Part shown: positions 56,829 through 64,000 of the stretch, piece by piece
Position numbering within the stretch: the stretch's first letter is position 1
Layout: each line of letters begins with the position of its first letter
Source of the DNA: Falsirhodobacter xinxiangensis
GTDB lineage: Bacteria > Pseudomonadota > Alphaproteobacteria > Rhodobacterales > Rhodobacteraceae
Length of the DNA: 64,000 nt
NCBI RefSeq assembly: GCF_004959935.1
Contig: NZ_SMYN01000002.1
Span: 1 to 64,000 of the forward strand
Direction of reading: 5' to 3'
Program-made: the position numbers and the translations under genes
The notes under the pieces: model-generated
Told to the model about the DNA's origin: nothing
Seen by the model: the letters and a program-made list of their open reading frames with translations, nothing else
Database searches by the model: none

Positions 56829-58562
56829 ATGAACCTCTTCTCCGAACTCCGCACCCTTGTGACCGAGGCGATCGCCGCGATGCAGGCGGCGGGCGAACTG
56901 CCCGAGGGGCTCGACCTGACCGCCGTCGCGGTGGAGCCGCCGCGTGATGCGGCCCATGGTGACATGGCGACCAACGCCGCGATGGTGCTGGCCAAGCCCG
57001 CCGGGAAGCAGCCGCGCCAGATCGCCGAGGGGCTGGCCGCGCGCCTGTCCGCCGATCCGCGCATCACGGCGGTCGAGGTGGCGGGGCCGGGGTTCCTGAA
57101 CCTGCGGCTGGACAAGGCGCTGTGGCAGCGGCTGGTGGCGGCGGTCCTGTCGCAAGGCGATGAATACGGGCGCAGCGCCATCGGTGCGGGCACCAAGGTG
57201 AACATCGAATTTGTCTCGGCCAACCCGACGGGTCCGATGCATGTCGGCCATACGCGCGGCGCGGTGGTGGGCGATGCGCTGGCGCGGCTTCTGGCCTTTG
57301 CCGGCTGGGACGTGACGCGCGAATACTACATCAACGATGGCGGCGCGCAGGTCGATGTGCTGGCGCGTTCGGCATACGAGCGTTACCGCGAGGCGAACGG
57401 ACTGGAGCCGGAGATCCGCGAAGGGCTTTACCCCGGCGATTATCTGATCCCGGTGGGCGAGGCGCTGAAGGAAGCCTATGGCACCGCTCTGTTGGACAAG
57501 CCCGAAAGCGAATGGCTGATCACGATCCGCGATTTCGCCGTGCGGCGGATGATGGCGATGATCCGCGAGGATCTGGCCGCGCTGAACGTCAAGATGGACG
57601 TCTATTCGTCGGAAAAGGCGCTCTATGGCACCGGCAAGATCGAGGCGGCGCTGGACCGTCTGCGGGCGCTGGACCTGATCTATGAAGGCGTGCTGGAGCC
57701 GCCGAAGGGCAAGACCCCCGAGGATTGGGAGCCGCGCGAACAGACGCTGTTCCGCTCCACCGCGCATGGCGACGACGTGGACCGTCCGGTGATGAAGTCC
57801 GATGGGTCCTGGACCTATTTCGCGCCCGACATCGCCTACCATTATGACAAGGTCGAACGCGGCTTCGATCAGTTGATCGACATTTTCGGCGCGGATCATG
57901 GCGGTTACGTAAAACGGATGAAGGCGGCCGTCGCGGCGCTGTCGAACGGTCGCGTGCCGCTGGACATCAAGCTGATCCAGCTGGTGAAGCTGTGGAAGAA
58001 CGGCGAGCCCTTCAAGATGTCCAAGCGGGCCGGGACCTTCGTGACCCTGCGCGACGTGGTCGAACAGGTGGGCGCGGACGTGACGCGGTTCGTGATGCTG
58101 ACCCGCAAGAACGATGCGGCGCTGGATTTCGATTTCGACAAGGTGCTGGAACAGTCCAAGGACAACCCGGTCTTCTACGTCCAGTATGCCAGCGCCCGGA
58201 TCAACTCTGTCATCCGCAAGGCTACGGTCGAGGTGGATGATCTGACGCTGGCCGGGGCGGATATGACGCTGCTGGACCACGATGCCGAGATCGGGCTGGC
58301 GAAGAAGCTGGCCGAATGGCCGCGTCTGGTCGAGATCGCCGCCCGCAGCAACGAGCCGCATCGCATCGCTTTCTATCTTTACGAACTGGCGTCGGACTTC
58401 CACGCGCTGTGGAACCGCGGCAATGACGATACGTCGTTGCGGTTCGTGCAGGAGGATGCGGGCATCACCCAAGCAAAAATCGGCCTCGCACGGGCCACGG
58501 GCGTTGTGATTTCCAACGGTTTGGGTATCTTGGGTGTCACACCGGCCCGGGAAATGCGCTGA
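56829..58562 (+). CDS. argS: arginyl-tRNA synthetase
   Basis: Class I synthetase of 577 residues for tRNA-Arg. The N-terminal Add-1 tRNA-binding domain (residues about 1-95) is followed by [23 protein letters not shown] with the HIGH motif, and [13 protein letters not shown] in the KMSK position. The C-terminal DALR helical bundle recognises the anticodon. Two adjacent ATGs are possible; the second has AGGA eight bases upstream. It follows ornithine decarboxylase by 61 bases and precedes the SPOR-protein gene. Confidence 0.96.
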   Translation: MNLFSELRTLVTEAIAAMQAAGELPEGLDLTAVAVEPPRDAAHGDMATNAAMVLAKPAGKQPRQIAEGLAARLSADPRITAVEVAGPGFLNLRLDKALWQRLVAAVLSQGDEYGRSAIGAGTKVNIEFVSANPTGPMHVGHTRGAVVGDALARLLAFAGWDVTREYYINDGGAQVDVLARSAYERYREANGLEPEIREGLYPGDYLIPVGEALKEAYGTALLDKPESEWLITIRDFAVRRMMAMIREDLAALNVKMDVYSSEKALYGTGKIEAALDRLRALDLIYEGVLEPPKGKTPEDWEPREQTLFRSTAHGDDVDRPVMKSDGSWTYFAPDIAYHYDKVERGFDQLIDIFGADHGGYVKRMKAAVAALSNGRVPLDIKLIQLVKLWKNGEPFKMSKRAGTFVTLRDVVEQVGADVTRFVMLTRKNDAALDFDFDKVLEQSKDNPVFYVQYASARINSVIRKATVEVDDLTLAGADMTLLDHDAEIGLAKKLAEWPRLVEIAARSNEPHRIAFYLYELASDFHALWNRGNDDTSLRFVQEDAGITQAKIGLARATGVVISNGLGILGVTPAREMR

Positions 58563-58625
58563 TAAAAGCCACCCACCGGTTCAGAGCAGGCAGGGCGGAT
58601 CAACCGCCGCATTGGGGCAGTGGGC

Positions 58626-59588
58626 ATGGCCGAGATTGACTATGACGATTTCGATGGCGCGGAATACGCGCCCGCGAGACCGCTGCGCGTCCAGCGCATC
58701 ATCAACATCGCCGGGGCCGTATCCTCGGTCGCGATGGTGGTGGGGCTTGGCATCTGGGGCTATCAGGTCGCCGTTCGCGACGTGACCGGCATTCCCGTGG
58801 TTCGTGCGCTGGAAGGTCCGATGCGGATCGCCCCCGAGGACCCGGGCGGCGAGATCGCCGCGCATCAGGGCCTTGCCGTGAACGCGATCGCCGCCGTGGG
58901 CAGCGCGCTTCCGGGCGGCGAGGAGATCACCCTTGCCCCGCGCGCCGCGCAACTGGACATGGCCGACGGGCCGGGGTTGGAGGGGATAGAGCCTGACGCC
59001 GCCATCATGCAGGCCGTGGCCGAGGCGAACGGGACCGGCAGCGTGGCGATGCCCGCACGCCTTCCCGCCCCGCCGACCGAACCTGCGCGCGAGGATGTGG
59101 AACAGACCGGTGCCGCTTCGGTCGATGGCGAGCCGATCGACGGCTTGGTGATCGCCGCCCCGGTGATTGACCCGACGCTGATCCCGCCGGAACTGAAGGA
59201 AGAAGACATCCCGCCCGCGCCCGCAGGGGCCGTGACCCGCTCGCCCCGCCCGCCATCGCGGCCGGGCGGCGTGCAGGTGGCAGCAGCGAGCCCGGCGGCG
59301 GCGCCCGCGCGCGAGGTTGCCTCGACCACGCTGAAATCCGGCGAGCGGCTGGTGCAGCTTGGTGCCTTCGACAACGAAGAACAGGCGCGGCGCGAATGGG
59401 ACCGCCTGACCAGCCAATTCGGCAACTTGCTGAGCGAGAAAGGCCGTGTCGTCCAGCAGGCGCAAAGCGGGGGGCGGACCTTCTATCGCCTGCGCGCCAA
59501 CGGCTTCGCGGACGAGGCCGATGCGCGGCGCTTCTGTTCGGCGCTGCTGGCCGAGAACGCCGCCTGTATTCCCGTCGCGAACCGATGA
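58626..59588 (+). CDS. SPOR-domain inner-membrane protein
   Basis: A 320-residue protein with a short cytoplasmic N-terminus, one membrane segment (about residues 26-47), a long Pro/Ala/Glu-rich periplasmic linker, and a C-terminal SPOR domain (about residues 240-315; GERLVQLGAFDNEEQARREWDRL and YRLRANGFADEADARRFC) that binds denuded peptidoglycan at division sites. Two Cys near the C-terminus may form a disulfide. The start may be the ATG chosen here or a GTG two codons earlier. Its stop overlaps the nagZ start, linking it to cell-wall turnover. Confidence 0.9.
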   Translation: MAEIDYDDFDGAEYAPARPLRVQRIINIAGAVSSVAMVVGLGIWGYQVAVRDVTGIPVVRALEGPMRIAPEDPGGEIAAHQGLAVNAIAAVGSALPGGEEITLAPRAAQLDMADGPGLEGIEPDAAIMQAVAEANGTGSVAMPARLPAPPTEPAREDVEQTGAASVDGEPIDGLVIAAPVIDPTLIPPELKEEDIPPAPAGAVTRSPRPPSRPGGVQVAAASPAAAPAREVASTTLKSGERLVQLGAFDNEEQARREWDRLTSQFGNLLSEKGRVVQQAQSGGRTFYRLRANGFADEADARRFCSALLAENAACIPVANR

Positions 59589-60568
59589 CCCACGGGGCGG
59601 CGATCTTCGGCTGCGACGGGCTCACGCTCGGCGCGGATGAAAGGGCATTCTTCCGCGACGCGGACCCGTTCGGCTTCATCCTGTTCGGTCGGAATGTCGA
59701 GACCCCGGATCAGGTGCGCGCGCTTTGTGCCGCGCTGCGCGAGGCCGTGGGGCGCGATGCGCCGATCCTCGTTGATCAGGAGGGTGGACGCGTGCAGCGT
59801 CTGCGCGGCCCGCACTGGCGCGAATGGCAGCCGCCGCTGGAGGTGGGTTCGCGCGATCCGGTCGCGGCGATGCGGCTGCGGTCCCGGATCATCGCTGCCG
59901 AACTGCGCGGGGTCGGGATCGACGCGAACTGTGCCCCGGTGGCCGATATTGCCGGCGATGCGACGCATCCGTTTCTGCGCAACCGCTGCTATGGCACCGA
60001 CGTTGCAACGGTAACCGCATTGGCGCGGGCCGCGGCAGAGGGGCATTTGGAGCAGGGCGTTCTGCCCATCATCAAACATATGCCGGGCCATGGCCGCGCG
60101 ACGGCGGATTCGCACAAGGACCTGCCCACCGTAACTGCCGATCCTGAGGATCTGCGACAAACCGATTTCGCGCCCTTCCGCGCCTTGAACCATCTGCCGA
60201 TGGCGATGACCGCGCATATCGTCTTCCGCGCTTTCGATGACCGACCCGCCACCTGTTCGCCCACGATGATCCGCCTGATCCGCGAGGAGATCGGATTTGA
60301 CGGGTTGCTGATGACCGACGACATCTCGATGGAAGCGTTGGCCGGCACGATCCCGGAGCGGACGGCAGCGGCGCTTTCAGCCGGCTGCGATGTGGTGCTG
60401 CATTGCAATGGCGATCTGGCCGAACGCGTCGCCGTGGCGGATGTCGCCGGTCGCATGAGCGCCGATGCCGCGCGCCGGGGCGATGCCGCGCTGGCAATGC
60501 GCCGCGCGCCCGAAAGCGTTGACATGGCGGCACTGGATGCCGAACTATCGGACCTTCTGATCGGATAG
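59585..60568 (+). CDS. nagZ: beta-N-acetylhexosaminidase NagZ
   Basis: Family 3 glycosidase that removes N-acetylglucosamine from recycled muropeptides in the cytoplasm. The 327-residue single-domain protein has VDQEGGRVQRLR, the mobile-loop motif KHMPGHGRATADSHKDLP with its catalytic His, and the nucleophile Asp in LLMTDDISMEAL. No signal peptide is present. It overlaps the SPOR gene by four bases and scpA follows after three. Confidence 0.95.
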   Translation: MTHGAAIFGCDGLTLGADERAFFRDADPFGFILFGRNVETPDQVRALCAALREAVGRDAPILVDQEGGRVQRLRGPHWREWQPPLEVGSRDPVAAMRLRSRIIAAELRGVGIDANCAPVADIAGDATHPFLRNRCYGTDVATVTALARAAAEGHLEQGVLPIIKHMPGHGRATADSHKDLPTVTADPEDLRQTDFAPFRALNHLPMAMTAHIVFRAFDDRPATCSPTMIRLIREEIGFDGLLMTDDISMEALAGTIPERTAAALSAGCDVVLHCNGDLAERVAVADVAGRMSADAARRGDAALAMRRAPESVDMAALDAELSDLLIG

Positions 60569-60571
60569 ACG

Positions 60572-61336
60572 ATGGTGGATGCTGCTGACGTAGCCGAGCG
60601 GCTTGAGGCCGAGGCGCTGATCGTGGACGTCCGGGGCTTCGAGGGGCCGCTGGACCTGCTTCTGTCGCTGTCGCGCACCCAGAAGGTCGATCTGCGGCAG
60701 ATTTCCGTTCTGGAACTGGCCGAGCAATATCTGCGCTTCGTCGACGAGGCGAAGGCGCTGCGGATCGAACTTGCGGCGGACTATCTGGTGATGGCGGCTT
60801 GGCTCGCCTATCTCAAATCCCGCCTGCTTCTGCCGCCCGATCCGACCGAGGAAGGCCCGAGCGCCGAGGATCTGGCCGCGCATCTGGCCTTTCAGCTTGA
60901 ACGGCTGTCGGCCATGCGCGAGGCAGCGGCGATGCTGATGGCGCGCGACCAGCGCGGCCGTGACTTTTTCGCGCGCGGGCTTCCAGAAGAAGTCACACGC
61001 AACCGCCGCATCACCTATTCCGCCAGCCTGCTGGACCTCATGCGTGCCTATGCCCGCCTGCGCACGAAGGACGAGTTTCGGCCATTCGTCATGGACCGGG
61101 ACCACGTGTTCACGATGGAACAGGCGCTGGACCGGATGCGCGGGTTTCTTGGCACGTTGGTCGATTGGTCGGACCTGACCGAATGGCTGCCCGAGGGCTG
61201 GGACGGGCATCCGATGCGCCGCCGTTCCTCCACCGCTGCCCATTTCGCGGCGATGCTTGAAATGGCCAAACGCGGGCAGATCGAACTCCGGCAGGGCGAC
61301 ACCTTTGCCCCCATCCAGATCCGGAGGCGCGCATGA
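60572..61336 (+). CDS. scpA: segregation and condensation protein ScpA
   Basis: Kleisin subunit of the SMC-ScpAB condensin, 254 residues. FEGPLDLLLSLSRTQKVDLRQISVLELAEQYL is the N-terminal motif that binds the SMC neck, and KSRLLLPPDPTEE follows. The C-terminal winged helix contains FAAMLEMAKRGQIELRQGDTFAPI. The start is an ATG three bases after nagZ. The stop overlaps the scpB start (ATGA). Confidence 0.95.
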   Translation: MVDAADVAERLEAEALIVDVRGFEGPLDLLLSLSRTQKVDLRQISVLELAEQYLRFVDEAKALRIELAADYLVMAAWLAYLKSRLLLPPDPTEEGPSAEDLAAHLAFQLERLSAMREAAAMLMARDQRGRDFFARGLPEEVTRNRRITYSASLLDLMRAYARLRTKDEFRPFVMDRDHVFTMEQALDRMRGFLGTLVDWSDLTEWLPEGWDGHPMRRRSSTAAHFAAMLEMAKRGQIELRQGDTFAPIQIRRRA

Positions 61337-61953
61337 GCCTTTTCGCGCCCCCCGCCATGGATGCCCAGGAGCGCATGGTCGAGGCGATCCTGTTCGCCGC
61401 TGCCGAACCGGTGACGATCGCCGAGCTTGCTTCGCGGATGCCGCATGGTTGCGATCCCGCCGAGGCGCTGACCCATCTGCGCCGCAGATACGAGGGGCGG
61501 GGCGTCGCGCTGCTGCGGATCGGCGACAGCTATGCCTTCCGGACCGCGCCGGACCTGTCGCACCTGATGCAGCGCGACGTGGTCGAGACGCGCAAGCTGT
61601 CCCGCGCTGCGATCGAAACACTGGCCATCGTCGCTTATCACCAGCCCGTCACCCGCGCCGAGATCGAGGAGATCCGCGGCGTTGCGGTCAGCCGTGGCAC
61701 CGTCGATCAGCTGTTGGAGCTGGAATGGATCAGGCTCGGACGCCGCCGGATGACGCCGGGCCGCCCGGTGACTTTCGTCGTGACCGAACAGTTCCTGGAC
61801 CATTTCGGGCTGGAATCCGCGCGCGATCTGCCCGGGCTGAAGGAACTTCGCGAAGCGGGGCTGCTTGACAACAGGCCCCCGCCGGGGGGCAATGCAGCAG
61901 AGCCTGACGAGGATGAGAGCCCGTCCGGGCAAAGCGAACTTTTCGAGGATTGA
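61333..61953 (+). CDS. scpB: segregation and condensation protein ScpB
   Basis: Partner of ScpA in the condensin complex, 206 residues with two winged-helix domains. MVEAILFAAAEPVTIAELASRMP opens the first domain, and KLSRAAIETLAIVAYHQPVTRAEIEEIRGVAVSRGTVDQLLELEWI is the family hallmark in the second. The last 30 residues are acidic and Pro/Gly-rich, likely disordered. A small basic protein gene begins three bases after its stop. Confidence 0.95.
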   Translation: MSLFAPPAMDAQERMVEAILFAAAEPVTIAELASRMPHGCDPAEALTHLRRRYEGRGVALLRIGDSYAFRTAPDLSHLMQRDVVETRKLSRAAIETLAIVAYHQPVTRAEIEEIRGVAVSRGTVDQLLELEWIRLGRRRMTPGRPVTFVVTEQFLDHFGLESARDLPGLKELREAGLLDNRPPPGGNAAEPDEDESPSGQSELFED

Positions 61954-61956
61954 GCG

Positions 61957-62151
61957 ATGAAGATGAATGGCATTCTGCGCAAGTTGATCGTGATGGCGCT
62001 GCCGTTTCTGATCAAGAAGGGCACCGACTACGTCGCGAAGCGCGGCACGACCACCACCAGCACGGCGGGAAGCAAGCAACTTCAGACCTCCGCCCGCTCC
62101 ACCGCGAAACGTGCGCGGCAGGCGGCGAAGGTCACTCGCAAGATGCGTTAG
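61957..62151 (+). CDS. small basic protein of unknown function
   Basis: A 64-residue protein I do not recognise. The N-terminal 28 residues form a hydrophobic/cationic amphipathic segment (GILRKLIVMALPFLIKKGTDYVAKR), and a Thr/Ser-rich middle leads into a Lys/Arg-rich helix (KRARQAAKVTRKMR). GAGG lies twelve bases before the ATG, and it begins three bases after scpB, so it is very probably translated. The position is one where Rhodobacterales often carry tatA, but the sequence lacks the TatA motif. Membrane-surface or nucleic-acid association would suit the charge pattern. Its stop overlaps the dCTP deaminase stop by four bases. Confidence 0.7.
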   Translation: MKMNGILRKLIVMALPFLIKKGTDYVAKRGTTTTSTAGSKQLQTSARSTAKRARQAAKVTRKMR

Positions 62152-63203
62152 CGAAAGTGCTTGGACAGCTTCAAACCCTGTCCTTGATAATTCGATGCGA
62201 TACCGGCGCCGTAGAGTATATCCGGCGGCGCCGACATGCGCTCGTAAACCAGCCGCCCGACGACCTGACCGTGTTCCAGCACGAAGGGCGCCTCGTGGCA
62301 GCGCACCTCCAGCACGCCGCGCGACCCTGCGCCGGTGCCGTGGCCGAAGCCGGGATCGAAGAAACCGGCGTAATGCACCCGAAACTCGCCCACCATCGCC
62401 AGATAGGGGGCCATTTCGGCGGCGTGGTCGGGCGGAATCGTCACCGCCTCGCGGCTGACGAGGATATAGAACGCACCGGGATCGAGGATGATATGGCCGT
62501 CAGTCGCGCGCACCTCCTCCCAGAAGTCGAAGGCGGGATAGTGGCCGATCCGGCCAAGGTCGATCACGCCGGTGTGTGGCTTGGCCCGCCAGCCCACGAG
62601 GCCGCGTTCCAGATCGACCGAAAAACCAAGCCCGCCCGAGATCACGGGCGTGTCCGGCACAAGCGGTGTCTGCGCGTGAAGGCACGCAAGCTCGGCATCC
62701 GACAGCACGGCCTGACCCTGGCGCAGCCGCAACTGGTTCAGGCGCATCCCGGGGCGGACCAGCACCGAAAAGCTGCGCGGGCAAACTTCGGCCCAGAGGG
62801 GGCCATGATAACCGTCCGCGATCCGGTCGAACTCCACCCCGCCATCCGTGATGGTGCGCGTCAGCAGATCGAGGCGACCCGTGGAACTTTTGGCGTTCGC
62901 AACGGCGCTGATACCCGGCGGCAGCGCCAGCCGCTCCATCAGGGGGATGACATAGACGCAGCCCTTCTCCAGCACCGCGCCATCGGTCAGATCGATCCGG
63001 TGCATCTCGAATTCCGCGATTCGCTCTTGCACGGAACGTCCGCGTCCCGCGAGGAAGCTGGCCCGCACCCGATAGGCATGGGTGCCCAGCCGTAGATCGA
63101 CACTGGCGGGCTGCACCTGTTCGTCCAGAACGTCCGGCGTGGCGGCGATGATGCCGCGGGCGATCAGGTTGCGCAGCGTCTGCGCAGGAAGAACACCGGT
63201 CAT
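62148..63203 (-). CDS. dcd: double-domain 2'-deoxycytidine triphosphate deaminase
   Basis: Converts dCTP to dUTP (or dUMP) for thymidylate synthesis. At 351 residues it is about twice the size of the usual Dcd and appears as two dUTPase-like folds in tandem, a form common in alphaproteobacteria. The first half has VDLRLGTHAYRVR and NAKSSTGRLDLLTR. The second has GHIILDPGAFYILVSREAV and HYAGFFDPGFGHG, the latter matching the Dcd/Dut nucleotide-binding motif. The N-terminal LIARGIIAA corresponds to the Dcd start. It lies downstream of tRNA-Pro and converges on the small basic protein gene. Confidence 0.9.
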   Translation of the reverse strand: MTGVLPAQTLRNLIARGIIAATPDVLDEQVQPASVDLRLGTHAYRVRASFLAGRGRSVQERIAEFEMHRIDLTDGAVLEKGCVYVIPLMERLALPPGISAVANAKSSTGRLDLLTRTITDGGVEFDRIADGYHGPLWAEVCPRSFSVLVRPGMRLNQLRLRQGQAVLSDAELACLHAQTPLVPDTPVISGGLGFSVDLERGLVGWRAKPHTGVIDLGRIGHYPAFDFWEEVRATDGHIILDPGAFYILVSREAVTIPPDHAAEMAPYLAMVGEFRVHYAGFFDPGFGHGTGAGSRGVLEVRCHEAPFVLEHGQVVGRLVYERMSAPPDILYGAGIASNYQGQGLKLSKHFR

Positions 63204-63222
63204 AAATACCCCCAGAAACAGC

Positions 63223-63252
63223 GAAAGCCGCCCGTTTGAACGGACGGCTTTC
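63223..63252 (-). terminator. terminator hairpin of tRNA-Pro
   Basis: A 14-bp stem with a two-base loop: GAAAGCCGCCCGTT at 63223-63236 pairs with AACGGACGGCTTTC at 63239-63252, with one G-T wobble. It starts six bases after the tRNA 3-prime end on the minus strand and is followed by a T-containing tail (GCTGTTTCTG). Confidence 0.8.
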
Positions 63253-63257
63253 GGTGA

Positions 63258-63335
63258 TGGTCGGGCCGGCGAGATTCGAACTCGCGGCCTTCCGCCCCCC
63301 AGACGGACGCGCTAACCAGGCTGCGCCACGGCCCG
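63258..63335 (-). tRNA. tRNA-Pro (anticodon GGG)
   Basis: A complete 78-base cloverleaf on the minus strand. Acceptor CGGGCCG pairs fully with CGGCCCG, followed by A and an encoded CCA. The D stem GCGC/GCGC encloses AGCCTGGTTA. The anticodon stem TCCGT/GCGGA has loop CTGGGGG, giving anticodon GGG for CCC/CCU proline codons. The T arm is GCGAG-TTCGAAT-CTCGC. Promoter-like and terminator elements flank it. Confidence 0.97.
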
Positions 63336-63346
63336 ACACGGGGCGA

Positions 63347-63374
63347 TACATAACGATATTCCGGGCAGGGGCAA
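63347..63374 (-). promoter_or_regulatory. candidate promoter of tRNA-Pro
   Basis: On the minus strand, TTGCCC (63369-63374) and TATGTA (63347-63352) are 16 bases apart, and the tRNA 5-prime end is 11 bases beyond the -10 element. The discriminator after the -10 (TCGCCCCG) is GC-rich, as in stringently controlled stable-RNA promoters. Confidence 0.5.
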
Positions 63375-63398
63375 GCCGGAAATCGCATTTGTTTCGCG

Positions 63399-64000
63399 CT
63401 ATCTTGCGGTTGATGCGATACGTTCGCGAAGCGCGGAAAATGCGGCGCGGATTTGCCGTGCAGCCGCGTCGTTCAAGCTGCCCGAGGGCAGGTCGCGAAG
63501 CCGTGCAATGGCCGTCGAGGCGGTGATGGGCGCCCCCTGCACACGCAGCCGCTCGGCCCGGTGAAGGGCCGCCGCAGCATCACCTGCGCCAAGCGGCGGC
63601 GTCTCTGCATCATCGGGGGCGACGGTGTCGGTCGCAAAGGCCCAGTCCGATTCGCCGCTTGCGGCGGCGCGGACAGGGAAGTGATGCACTTCGGCAGTGT
63701 GGATTTCTTCCTCGACCTCTACGAAGGCGGCTTCTTCAGCCGCGCTTCCAAGCGAGGCGACATGGCGCACGCCCTGTTCGCGCAGGATTTTCTGCACGCC
63801 GCGGATGGTCATGCCATCATCATGCAAAAGCCGCCGGATGCCCGACAAAAGCGCAATGTCGGACGGGCGGTAATAACGCCGTCCGCCCGCCCGCTTCACG
63901 GGTTTGATCTGTAGAAACCGGCTTTCCCAGAATCGCAGCACATGGGCCGGTGTCTGGAGGATATCGGCCACCTCGCTGATCGTGCGGAAGGCCTCTGCCG
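63399..64000 (-). CDS. MerR-family transcriptional regulator (5-prime end outside window)
   Basis: A regulator with an N-terminal MerR winged helix. The reading frame continues past the window edge: codons upstream of the apparent GTG at 63971 encode [10 protein letters not shown], which joins [18 protein letters not shown], the standard MerR recognition helix, followed by [19 protein letters not shown]. So the visible part (about 200 residues) lacks only the first few residues. The C-terminal half is Ala/Glu-rich, with no Cys-rich metal site, so metal sensing is unlikely. In Rhodobacterales this MerR gene usually follows ihfA. The tRNA-Pro lies downstream. Confidence 0.9.
   Translation of the reverse strand, partial: AEAFRTISEVADILQTPAHVLRFWESRFLQIKPVKRAGGRRYYRPSDIALLSGIRRLLHDDGMTIRGVQKILREQGVRHVASLGSAAEEAAFVEVEEEIHTAEVHHFPVRAAASGESDWAFATDTVAPDDAETPPLGAGDAAAALHRAERLRVQGAPITASTAIARLRDLPSGSLNDAAARQIRAAFSALRERIASTAR

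Noticed and set aside
56715-58472. 585-codon minus-strand open frame opposite argS
   Set aside because: Antisense shadow of arginyl-tRNA synthetase; no conserved motifs.

Overview
The window is chromosomal DNA from an alphaproteobacterium, most probably a member of the Rhodobacterales (Paracoccus/Rhodobacter-type). The evidence is the very high GC content, the aerobic (cobalt-late) cobalamin pathway including CobE, CobN, CobW and an L-threonine kinase of the PduX/BluE type, the DUF4167 protein behind prfA-prmC, the lptF-lptG-lptD-surA-pdxA-rsmA chain, and the MerR gene next to tRNA-Pro. The genus cannot be fixed from the sequence. Genes are packed tightly, with many 1-4 base stop/start overlaps (ATGA, TGATG). 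I see no rRNA, CRISPR array, prophage or intact insertion sequence.

Region 1 (1-3.95 kb): an unassigned edge segment with a 12-bp inverted repeat, a TerC-type membrane protein, then a ketone-body/polyhydroxybutyrate module: 3-hydroxybutyrate dehydrogenase, acetoacetate decarboxylase and a patatin-type lipase, all read leftward.

Region 2 (4-25 kb): a nearly complete B12 factory. The leftward chain runs DUF1636, cobW, cobN, a fused cobG-cobH, cobI, cobJ, (cobK on the opposite strand), cobL, cobE, cobM, cobB, cobA, cobF. It starts at a cobalamin riboswitch. Rightward from the same switch are cobO and cobQ. These converge on the leftward threonine-phosphate decarboxylase, cbiB, threonine kinase and histidine phosphatase genes. 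The last of those diverges from the rightward cobU-cobT-cobS. Together they cover corrin ring building from uroporphyrinogen III, amidation, adenosylation, aminopropanol linker synthesis and nucleotide-loop assembly. The chelatase partners CobS/CobT (AAA/MIDAS type), cob(II)yrinate reductase and BluB are not in the window.

Region 3 (25-49.6 kb): housekeeping. It holds tex, ssb, a lytic transglycosylase, serS, yajC-secD-secF (protein export), a Mth938-like gene, prfA-prmC (translation termination), DUF4167, rsmA, pdxA, surA, lptD, lptG and lptF (outer-membrane biogenesis), pepA, holC, a GNAT acetyltransferase, a retropepsin-like membrane protease, an ABC-F ATPase and a GlxA/AraC-type regulator.

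Region 4 (49.6-64 kb): class II DAHP synthase, a DUF4177 protein, a HisC-like aminotransferase, valS, ornithine decarboxylase, argS, a SPOR protein, nagZ, scpA-scpB (chromosome condensation), a small basic protein, a double-domain dCTP deaminase, tRNA-Pro(GGG) with its own promoter and terminator, and a MerR regulator cut by the window edge.

No clearly new defence or mobile system is visible. The most unusual structures are in the cobalamin locus: cobK lies antisense inside the cobJ-cobL junction and overlaps its neighbour at both ends, and cobG and cobH are one uninterrupted reading frame.
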